Assembly (NCBI RefSeq): GCF_963678635.1
Contig: NC_087063.1
Coordinates: forward strand, 53,275,074-53,339,073
Direction: 5' to 3'
Length of the DNA: 64,000 bases
Source: Symsagittifera roscoffensis
Taxonomy: Eukaryota > Xenacoelomorpha > Acoela > Convolutidae
Every line of letters starts with the position of its first letter. Positions within the stretch are counted from its first letter, which is position 1. The notes beneath the pieces were generated by a model. That model had not been told where the DNA came from. It worked only from the letters and a program-made list of their open reading frames with translations, and did not search any database. The position numbers were made by a program, and so were the translations under genes. Of this stretch, positions 51,301 to 58,252 are shown in pieces.

Positions 51301-54300
51301 GTCGCAATAACTGAGGTCTTTTGAAAGGACGACCTTTAACACAAGTAAACAAAGATCTTGCGGACGACCTTCCATTGACGCCAAACCATTTCAATCTTGA
51401 GAGGCCATTTATGTACACACCCTCAGCGGTGTTCAGTGACCAACCAACCAGTAAGCTGTCCTCGAACTTGGAAATTGGTGGAGGAGAAGATGGATTCCTT
51501 CTGGTGTCGCCTGCTGAAAGAGTAGGAACCGACGCTTAGCCGCCGAAAAAATTGGTCGCGACCAGAGCACGTTACCAACACGTGAGACCTGGATGACTAC
51601 ACCCCGCGCTGTATCTGGCCACGTGGAAAGATTATCGACTTTCACGGAGCCTCATGGCAGAGCGCGTTCGTGCGTGATTACAAATGTGCTAGGTAAAATA
51701 AACTCTACCCTCCGCAAAACTAGCACTAGTAACGCCTTGGTAAAACATTACGGGCTCCCCGAGGATGTTACTGAACTATACATAACTTATTGCTGATTCT
51801 CTTGAGCCTTTGACTTTTATTAGTAAACACACTTATTCTGTGGCTTTTGATGATAACTTTGAGCTGCTTAATTTTGAAGTGTAATTGTGTGAAACCAAAC
51901 ACGAAAAACCATGAAAGGAACTTACAGACTAATCATTAGTCACAAGATTATCAGGCTACACGCCACTTCAGCCAAAAACAAAACTCTCCGAGGATTTTTT
52001 GAAATTCCTAGTTTTCTCACAACCTTTTTAAAATCAAAATTGAAGAAAATAATGCTAGAAAAGTTAGAAAAGACCTGATAGTTTTTGAGGTTTCACAAAA
52101 GAGCAAGTTCAATTTACTACAGATTTGTGAAAAGTTTCTTCTGCGGAAAAAGTCTAGTTCCCGATAACAAGTACACAAAAAGATTCAACTTTTAAAAATT
52201 AACAATCGATCTCGTTTTTTCTACCCATTTGCTATTTCGGAAAGCGTAACTAGCCTTATTATAGCCAGCGAGATTGAATCAGAAGCCGCAGAAAATTAAT
52301 CTTCCAGCCTTTGACTTTTATTAGTAAACACACTTATTCTGTGGCTTTTGATGATAACTTTAAGCTGCTTAATTTTGAAGTGTAATTGTGTGAAACCAAA
52401 CACGAAAAACCATGAAAGGAACTTACAGACTAATAATTAGTCACAAGATTATCAGGCTAAACGCCACTTCAGCCAAAAACAAAATTATCCGAGTTTTTTT
52501 TGAAATTCCTAGTGTTCTCACAACCTTTTTAAAATCAAAATTGAAGCAAATAATGCTTTGAAAAAAACACGCTTGGAAAGTATGGCGACGAAAACTAAGT
52601 AAATTAAAATATTCAGACAAGTGGAAAGTACGCCGACAAAAACTAAGTATATTAACGATAGTCAGAAAAAAAACTTTTCAATTTCCACAAATCGAAGAAA
52701 AACAAGGTCTGATCGGGATTTCAACCTCAGATAGTTTAATCTGAAGGCTCGGGCTTTACCTGAAAACACGTCAGAAAAGACCTGATAGTTTTTGAGGTTT
52801 TGCAAAAGAGCAAGTTCAATTTACTACAGATTTGTGAAACGTTTCTTATGCGGAAAAAGTCTAGTTCCCGATAACAAGTACACAAAAAGATTCAACTTTT
52901 ATGAATTAACAATCGAGCTCGTTTTTTCTACCCATTTGCTATCTCGGAAAGCGTAACTAGCCTTATTATAGCCAGCGAAATTGAATCAGAAGCCGCAGAA
53001 AATTAATTTACCAAACACTGCATCATTGGCTGAAATCAGGTTCACTTTTCTTTGAAAACAAACCAAAAATTTAATTGTTCATCTAGCATCGAAACAAAAC
53101 TTAAAAAGCGGTTAAAAAGCCGAAAATACTTGAACAGGCCCACGTTGAGCCAAAGACAGCTGTTTTCATAAGAAAACTTAGAAAAACTAAAAACCTGTTT
53201 TGGCTCATCAAACGACTCAAATTGAGGTCACTAAGACAATATAAAACTGAAACCTTGTAAGCTTCATAGGGAGAAAAGTCAAAAAATGATATACTGAAAT
53301 CGGAATTGGTAACTACCATTAACCAGAATTTGGAATAGAGTGGGCATTTAAAATGCAGACATGCTCAAAATTTGTCTGTTAATAGAAGAAAAAACATATT
53401 TGGAGATGACTACAAATTTGAGTCATCCTGTGAACAAATTTATTTAAGAGAAAAACTAGTACCCGGTTGCAACACTCTTGCTTATCGCAAAGTTAATAGT
53501 AAATTAAGCAATTGATCATAATACACTTTCAAACTTTCGATAGTTTGAACTACCCTTTCTGAGCGGAAAACTGTCGGGTAAAGTGAGAATAGTGAACTAA
53601 TTACTATGAATATTATAGATGAAAAAAGGCTTTCCAGAATTGAATACGTTTTGATCGATCAGATAAGAATGATAGACACCAAAGGGCTATCGCAACTGGC
53701 TTTACACCACAAACGTCAGACAACGATTCGGACCGAATTGAAGTGTCCTTGAGAAAAGTACTGCACTACTGACTCATAACTATATTTAGATAATTACGTA
53801 GCATAGAGTGAGGTACCGAAGGTCGCTTCATGACACTACAAAAATTAAAACGAAAAACAAATTTGGAGCAATTTTCCATCTATTTTCAATCCTTTCGCAC
53901 TTTTTAATGGGAGAGCGCAACTTGCTTTTTAATTCAGCCATATGAAACAGCAAGAAATCAAAATTAAAACCACGCGATCTTGAGACTGGGCCTTTTCAAG
54001 GAAAAATCATGAAGAAAAGATACGAGCTAGCTAAGTGAAGCTTGCTTCGATCACTTACACTGAAAAACATAGCTAAGCGGCAGTTTGAAAAGTGTCAATG
54101 AAAGTAAGGAAACAAAATAAACAACTTGTTTTTTGAAAAAGTGTTATCTTGTTTTTTTGAAAAACTGCTCTTAAAAATCTTCGAAACCCAAGAAAAAAAG
54201 ACCACGTTGTCGATAAAACTTAACCTAAATTGAGAAAATAATAGGTATTTTTTTCCCTCTAAAAAATGAAAATTAAAATACTTTTTAAACCAGAAATCGA

Positions 54301-57300
54301 TCACGTTTTTTGTGCTTATTACACTCGTATTGTTCTATCGTGGAGGTACAAACAGAAATAACTAAATTTAAAAAGAAATCGATAATCAAGCAGAGAAAAT
54401 GATTGAAAAAAGTCATGGAAAAAACAGGAAAAAAACTATTGATGTGGTTCTACAGACACTTAACATAGCAAATAGACAGTTGGAAAAGACTCAGAGTGAA
54501 CGCAAACAACTGAAAAAACTGACTTTATGAAAAAATCTCAACTTTCTCAATTCGAAGAAAAAAAATAGATGCCCTTCAAATTCTTTGAATTTCTAGAACA
54601 ATCTATGATTGGCATTTTTTATCAAATAATAACTCAAATGGAAAAAATTGGATCAATAAGTGTTTTTTTATCGCAGGGATATCTGAAAGATAAAATTCCA
54701 CTTCTGAAAGATAAAAAGACAAAAAAAGAGAGAGAGAAGCCGCAGCAAAATAATCTACCAAACATTGCATCTTTGTCTTCAATAAGGTTCATTTGCAAAC
54801 ATACCAGAAATTTAATTGTTCCGCGAGCATCGAAACAAAACTCAAAAAGCGGTAAAAAAACGAAAATACCTGACCTGAGCAGACCCACTTTGAGCCGAAG
54901 ACAGCTGTTTTCATAAAAAATCTTTAAAAAAACTCAAAAAAGACTAAAACCTGTTTTCGCTCATCAAACGACTCAAAATGCACACAATCGCAATTTTTTC
55001 TGGTAATTAGTTGGAATGTAAAAATTTTGAGGCAACCACAATAACTTTGCATGTATTACTTTGGAACGTATAAGAACAAATTGTGTATTAATTAATCATT
55101 TCAAAAATCCCACAAAATCACATTTATTTAGAAAGTTTCTGAAATGGTAATTATACACAAAGGCGAAGCAGAACTTAGTTTTTGAATAGAAATCTTTCCA
55201 AATTTTAAGGAAAAAATTAGATGTCCTTAAAGCTCTTTGATTTTTTGGAACAATTTATATTTTACAATTTTTTGAATAAACTAACCCAATTTCAGAAAAC
55301 TGGATCAATAAGTGTAATTTTTATTTCGCTGGGAAATCTGAAATAATCAGTTCCAATTTCGAAACTAGTGACCTTTACTTTTTGCTGTTCGATAGCAGTT
55401 TACCTTCCTTTTAACAAAGGAAACGATCTGAACTTGAAAATAAATCAGAAGTCGATAAACAAAAAAAATCATGGCGACCTATATACGAGTCTGAACCCTC
55501 AGATGACTAAGTCAAAAGTCTACAACCGGTGAGCCTCAGCAATCAGCGGCAAAAAAAATCAAAATACAATGATTAAAACCCTAAATTTAGCAATTAAATT
55601 CCTTGCTGTGTTAATAAGGCCAACAACAATGGCCAGACACACGATAGTCCGAATACTCGAAATATTCATGGAAAGGAAAATTTAGAAAAAGCAGTGACGG
55701 GCCGGACTCGAAACCCCGGCATAAGAGCTTTACTCAATGTGCACCTACACTACATAAACAATAATTCATAACCAACAACACGCAATTTGTTACAGATGTG
55801 GAAGGAAGAACAGTTGTTTGGTCACCAAAGGACGCAATAAGGGGCCAGTACGTCAGATTAAAAAAAGCCGAAACCGATTAAGCCGAAACAAAAAAATACT
55901 TGGAAAAAAACGAAACTTTAACAAAATCGAGTAAGTTAAGTAAAAATTTCGATTCGGGCAGATTTTTAAAATGCAAAAACACTGCAAATAACAAGAGCGA
56001 AAATGTTTTACAGCAAAAATAAACGATTTTCAGATCCGGCAAAACATAAGCAGATAAATAAAAGGCCGAAATTCTTTGAACCGGAAAGCTTACCGTTTGA
56101 AAAAAAAACAAGTAGCCCTGGTTACATTCGAACTGTTGACCTTTGCCGTTCCAGGCGTATTCGTTAACTCCACGCTATGTGTGCAAGTGACAGTAAGAAA
56201 TTTGAATTCATTATGAGCCAAGATACCACCAGGAGTCAATGAGTACTGTGAAAAAATTTATTTATGGCAAAAAGTCTAGTACCCGATTGCAAAACCCTTG
56301 CTTATCGCAAGGGTAATCAAGACATTGAAGAAAAAAAAAACTTCATAAATTCCATAATCGCAAGCGTAATAATTGACGCGAATCATTTTTTAAGAGTAAA
56401 TACAACCCATTTGCCAAAAATCATTTAATTCAAAAAACTGCTCATCTGACGAAATCAACAACGGGAAGAAGTCGTTCTGGTTCTGTATATGAAACAGAAA
56501 AAAAAATAAAAAAAACTAGGTCTACCAAAATTTACGGAACAAAACTTACGAAGCTGAATCAAAGCCGACAATCTTTAAGCAAACATCAGTTAAGCTCAAA
56601 AAACAATGATTTTGTGAAAAAAAAAAAGTTTTAAATCCCCCTGAAACAAAATGAACAACACTTGAAGCTATAATGAAAATTGCTTACAGCAAAAGAAAAA
56701 TCCATGATGTGGCAACTAAACCGACAAAACTTGAGCAGGCAAACAAAAGACCGACAATTAACTTTTTACAAAACAAACTCAATTTCATACATACTGAAAA
56801 AACACAAGCTCGAACTCCAAACCTTATGGTACAGAGTCGACCACATTACCTCAAAGCCAGGTATAAGCGAGCCTGAAATTTGTTAAGATTCAATAAGAAA
56901 GCAAGTTAGATTTGTACCTAGAATGTTTACAGGAAAAAATATAGTTTCCCATTACTAGCAAGTGTCTTATAATCGGGAATTACACTTTTTCCCGTAAACA
57001 GTTTTCTTACCATTACGAGCTCAACCTGTGCACTGGATATGCGCGCAAATTAATGTATGTAGGTCTCTGAAACCCAGGGACACGTCTTTAAACATAATAA
57101 TTTTATCGGAACGATCAAAGAAAACGAAAGAACAAAAAAAAACAAAGACGTCTTTCCTGCGGAGTCCGCTCAAAATTCATAAAATACATAATTTGGGCTC
57201 ATAATGGAAAATCTTAATTGCTTTACTTAACTGCTTTGTTACTGACTCTTAACAACTTTCAGGCTCGTCTTCATCTGGTCTAGAGGTGTAAATAAAATTC

Positions 57301-58252
57301 TGCAAATCTGGTATTTGAATTATCTGCACGATTACGAAATTTAGAAACAATATTTAAATGGTAAAAATTGCCGAATCAATAACATAGCTAACAGTCAGTT
57401 ATAGCAAGTTATAAAGCAGGTCGCAATTTTAAGAAAAATTTACGGGAAAAAGTCGCAAGTGCAATGGAGTGTACGCAGCCAAAATGCTTCACGAAAATTG
57501 ATTGATACATTACCTAAAGAAAACACACCTGATAGCTTCTTTATCTTCATTTTGAGTAAAATTACAGAAAAACTTTAAATTAAATACGACAAATTTCAGT
57601 AAATATACTTTTGTTAAATAAGATTTTACACTCGTAGGTTCCAAAGTATGTACACTTTTCGACTGGATAGCAGTTTCCAAGCATACCCTAAACTCGCCAC
57701 TCCCACATATCTTGTTTTTCAGAGTACTTTAATTTGAAACAACTCTGGTTTATAATTGATATTGACAAGCTAGAATAATCTGAATCCCCTTCTGAAAACA
57801 CAGCTGTAGCATTATCTTTGATGATTTTGACCAACCTGATTTTCCGAGTCATGAGCGGATGTCGCTGGATCCAGGTCGATGTCAATCAGGTCAATCGGAA
57901 CTGGACTCATTCGATCAGCTCCGTGTTGTTGATTGTCTTCTATACGATTGCCGCTCGAGATCAACATTACATTATTGCGCCCACTTACTCCTTGCACAAA
58001 GATTGAATTGCTACGCGACGCCTCAGAACTTTCCCCCAAATGCGGAGGGTTTATTTCATCTCCAAAAAATTCAGACTGCGGAACAAAAATTTCATCGTTT
58101 ACATGGTCATCTTGCAGCGGTGCTTCGCTGCGCGCGGTATCTTCATCTTCGCTCTCATGGTGATCCTGGCTCTGACTTCCTCTGTCACTTGAACTACCAT
58201 CCTCTTGATTAGACCTCCGCCTCTCTTGTAGACTGTCTTGTCCGGGAAGCAT
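29918..58252 (-). CDS. Papain/C39-like putative cysteine peptidase with disordered N-terminal half, nine exons
   Basis: Exons: 58252-57836, 44865-44601, 44137-43719, 42820-42677, 40647-40327, 40147-40009, 39933-39829, 30778-30479 and 30354-29918. All junctions are phase-compatible GT-AG; the sum is 2547 nt (848 aa). Residues 1-420 are acidic, Ser/Gln/Asn-rich and probably disordered. The C-terminal half shows NCSACGPTAV (putative nucleophile C513, with Gln 505 or 507 as oxyanion candidate), GRFFSFYPER...WLLYWMRKG, VPVLTLNYQ, then SWHYQTVVGV (putative His 631) and LSNPEE (Asn 647). That order is typical of C39/papain-like folds. The last exon is Asn/Gly/Asp-rich. I first thought of BIVM but its motifs do not match; I know no name for this family. 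Activity is inferred, not shown. The start ATG has an in-frame TGA directly before it. The true 3' end is uncertain. Confidence 0.75.
30479..30778 (-). CDS. C39-like gene, exon 8 with putative catalytic His
   Basis: Encodes (G)CVPVLTLNYQKRHPE, SWHYQTVVGVEGSKV, HLSNPEE, then GYYLCSDSKLLVRWQDAW and DPRWTDYNVL. Acceptor TTTTTTAG, donor GTTGGT; it joins exon 9 after a 124-nt intron. Confidence 0.82.
30905..31300. repeat. 450-bp dispersed repeat
   Basis: Shares AACCCAACTTGAGAAAACTG, GATCAATAGATGAA and CACTGGGAAATCTACTTAAA with the copies at 27130, 40735 and 54470. It begins 125 bp past exon 8 in the intron. Confidence 0.55.
31615..31720. repeat. Dispersed monomer of the 8.4-9.8 kb satellite
   Basis: GCGATATCACAAAACTACAA followed by GGATTTGAAAGT and CAATCGCAACCCTAGAGT matches the satellite core with a few changes. 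Confidence 0.6.
32140..36300 (-). mobile_element. Decayed LINE copy 1 (Jockey/CR1-like)
   Basis: Minus-strand fragments in LINE order: N-terminal ORF sequence near 36290, APE-type endonuclease (AGDFNIETLSNV, CLDHFNFP and DHYPV at about 34130-33880), linker with FNEFFSTVG-like sequence, and reverse transcriptase (TTGVPQGSVSGPLLLYTNDM, FRFAEDTN at about 32700-32550). Broken by stops and frameshifts. Seven 206-bp tandem units interrupt the endonuclease region. Confidence 0.85.
34130..35570. repeat. 206-bp tandem array, 7 units
   Basis: Units start near 34130, 34336, 34542, 34746, 34953, 35158 and 35364, at ATTGGTAAATTAAATCGA. The unit is a piece of the LINE endonuclease coding region. A 205-206 nt period is not a multiple of three, so the array destroys the frame. 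Confidence 0.92.
36300..39720 (-). mobile_element. Decayed LINE copy 2, head-to-tail with copy 1
   Basis: Nearly identical to copy 1 but with three instead of seven 206-bp units. The 5' end is more complete: a frame starts at 39703 (MDLDKNQSPLKEMLNLRF). The linker frame 37861-37481 contains PWFHKSLKNS and FNEFFSTVG. The reverse transcriptase again shows VPQGSVSGPLL and FAEDTN. It ends about 110 bp short of exon 7 of the host gene. Confidence 0.85.
38296..38906. repeat. 206-bp tandem array, 3 units
   Basis: Units start near 38296, 38500 and 38703. Same unit and same position within LINE copy 2. Confidence 0.92.
39829..39933 (-). CDS. C39-like gene, exon 7
   Basis: Encodes IENITRGDVSGRFFSFYPER and then WLLYWMRK(G). 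Donor GTAGGT; phase 1. The 5' end of a LINE lies only about 110 bp downstream in the following intron. Confidence 0.82.
40009..40147 (-). CDS. C39-like gene, exon 6
   Basis: Encodes KIMGYNVQYYYAARR... LPEYLISRSVAG..., continuing the helix that follows the CGPTAV motif. Donor GTACTT; phase 1. Confidence 0.8.
40327..40647 (-). CDS. C39-like gene, exon 5 with putative nucleophile Cys
   Basis: Encodes QAEKDDKLLHRDRPF, a basic patch (KSSRRARRH), a Ser/Glu linker and the key LQNQMNCSACGPTAVTHVL motif at its end. Acceptor TTTTGAGCAG, donor GTGCGT, phase 0. Confidence 0.8.
40735..41190. repeat. 450-bp dispersed repeat, most complete copy
   Basis: Runs from CATAGCAACAGACAGTTGGA to CACGACCTATATAAGAGTCT and the GAACTACGTTCATCGACTC end. 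Immediately followed by a family A SINE tail. Lies just upstream of exon 5 of the C39-like gene, in the intron. Confidence 0.65.
41203..41375 (-). mobile_element. Family A-like SINE
   Basis: Tail ACAGAGGCGAGCACTTCGCT at the left, and a tRNA-like head with GGTTCCGGTATCGAAACC at about 41307 continuing to CCATGGTC (minus strand). Confidence 0.6.
41376..42676. other. Intron sequence without recognised elements
   Basis: Between the SINE at 41.2 kb and exon 4 of the C39-like gene I see only scattered plus-strand frames without domains; no repeat identified. Confidence 0.35.
42677..42820 (-). CDS. C39-like gene, exon 4 (symmetric 144-nt exon)
   Basis: Encodes GPTEPNVSEHGALGV, a QQQQ run and WDLQNFSRTFYM. 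Acceptor TGGTTCCAG, strong donor GTGAGT, phase 0 on both sides, so it could be skipped without changing frame. Confidence 0.68.
43386..43514. repeat. Head-to-head tRNA-like inverted repeat
   Basis: The outer arms CCGGAATCGAA (43386) / TTCGATTCCGG (to 43514) and the inner arms CGGTTGACAATCGT (43426-43439) / ACGATTGTCAACCG (43457-43470) are perfect complements. Each half carries a B-box-like GATTCGA core, so two tRNA-like blocks point away from a 17-nt centre. Confidence 0.75.
43719..44137 (-). CDS. C39-like gene, exon 3
   Basis: Encodes a 140-residue low-complexity acidic segment (GEERQDAPSGSNAP... to RSSVVE). Acceptor GTCACTTCAG, donor GTTCGT, ending in phase 0. Confidence 0.72.
44205..44585. 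repeat. 450-bp dispersed repeat
   Basis: Occupies almost the whole intron between exons 2 and 3 of the C39-like gene. Ends CACGACCTATATAAGAGAGT followed by GTTCATCGAGTC, about 15 bp from the exon 2 donor. Confidence 0.6.
44601..44865 (-). CDS. C39-like gene, exon 2
   Basis: Encodes GDHDADGDQLPASPNL... through NNDQ. Acceptor CAATTTAG. The good donor GTAAGC gives phase 1, which the next exon completes as Ser; a nearby GTTTTC donor would break frame. Confidence 0.7.
45490..45840 (+). mobile_element. Candidate left LTR remnant of the BEL/Pao element
   Basis: CTTTGACTTATTTGTAAACG, then TTTTGATGGTAACTTTGAGCT, GAAGTGTAATTGT.GGAAACCAAA and TCTCCAAGGATTTT also occur in this order at 51795-52010. About 6.3 kb separates the pair. 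It contains an 18-bp minisatellite (CAGGCAACTCGCCATTTT) at about 45700-45800 that the right copy lacks. LTR ends not resolved. Confidence 0.45.
46480..46925. repeat. 86-bp minisatellite, five to six units
   Basis: GGTTCCGTCCAGCTTTTT recurs near 46486, 46567, 46650, 46738, 46824 and 46912, each followed by CTAGTCGTCTCTAGC-like and GTTCGTAGGAGCAAACATT-like blocks. Confidence 0.82.
47065..47200. repeat. 75-bp tandem duplication
   Basis: AAGAATATCCGAGAGTCATAG and AAGAATATCCGTGAGTCATAG start two A-rich copies. Confidence 0.6.
47640..51760 (+). mobile_element. Decayed BEL/Pao retrotransposon, internal region
   Basis: Plus-strand pieces in Pao order: protease-region match (INYPELDDN, LLGVDASWF at 48090-48180), reverse transcriptase pieces (PVAVSADIEDMF at 48752-48790, KYQYTRLKFG at 48852), an FYTDE motif in another frame (48986-49000) where the active site is expected, a QLHV segment at 49375, integrase zinc-domain-like sequence (HPIILHAKTVLRLVTEYAHH at 50188) and its C-terminal LTPNHFNLERP (51378). 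Many stops and frame changes; not functional. BEL/Pao elements are retrovirus-like and animal-specific. Confidence 0.78.
50810..51335. repeat. 155-bp tandem array inside the BEL/Pao integrase region
   Basis: AGTTTTC.TGCTGAA..TGGATCT occurs near 50815, 50957, 51110 and 51247, with GAAGTGTAA.TGTGG.AAACCAAA between. The latter block is shared with the putative LTRs. Integrase sequence resumes after it. Confidence 0.78.
51795..52010 (+). mobile_element. Candidate right LTR remnant of the BEL/Pao element
   Basis: Directly follows the integrase end and matches 45490-45840 block by block up to TCTCCGAGGATTTTTT. Confidence 0.45.
51806..53006. repeat. Tandem duplication (507 bp) with an insertion in the second copy
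   Basis: 51806-52312 and 52313-53006 are collinear and nearly identical from CCTTTGACTTTTATTAGTAA to GCAGAAAATTAAT. The second is about 190 bp longer owing to an insert at about 52558-52770. Confidence 0.9.
52558..52770 (-). mobile_element. SINE-like insertion, absent from the neighbouring copy
   Basis: Contains GGAAAGTACGCCGACAAAAA and a degenerate tRNA-like block, GGTCTGATCGGGATTTCAACC, then TCTGAAGGCTCGGGCTTTACC (minus strand). The adjacent duplicate gives the empty site. Confidence 0.62.
53080..53500. mobile_element. Long-form SINE with degenerate hairpin end
   Basis: Shares GGTCACTAAG.C.ATATAAAA, ATGCTCAAAAT.T.TCTGTTA and CTAGTACCCG.TTGCAA with 6900-7299 and 12420-12780. The terminal stem has mismatches. 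Confidence 0.5.
54060..55510. repeat. Three copies of the 450-bp dispersed repeat
   Basis: Copies at about 54065-54400, 54470-54720 and 55165-55510, recognised by CCCAATTT.AGAAAACTGG-like and CGCTGGGAAATCTGA-like blocks. The last ends in GCGACCTATATACGAGTCTG. The stretch between holds a further long-form SINE piece. Confidence 0.55.
55680..56314 (-). mobile_element. Two SINE heads and the CCCTTGC hairpin
   Basis: tRNA-like blocks at about 55690-55760 (GGGCCGGACTCGAAACCCCG) and 56115-56180 (CCCTGGTTACATTCGAACTG), both minus strand. The second element ends in GTCTAGTACCCGATTGCAA and the perfect 8-bp stem at 56294-56314. Confidence 0.68.
56670..57005 (-). mobile_element. Family B SINE with inverted end
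   Basis: GATGTGGCAACTAAACCGAC at 56706 and a tRNA-like block at about 56805-56865. The GTTTACAGGAAAAAATATAG block near 56930 is followed by its inverse, CACTTTTTCCCGTAAACAG, at about 56988, so the end is a short palindrome. Confidence 0.6.
57836..58252 (-). CDS. C39-like gene, exon 1
   Basis: Encodes 139 residues, MLPGQDSLQERRRSNQ... to HDSENQ, rich in Ser, Asp, Glu and Gln. Donor GTTGGT in phase 0. It joins exon 2 across a 13 kb intron; the join is inferred from phase and matching composition, so this exon is the least certain member. Confidence 0.6.

Noticed and set aside
54569-54916. 115-codon plus-strand frame
   Set aside because: Lies entirely in copies of dispersed repeats; Lys-rich by base composition.
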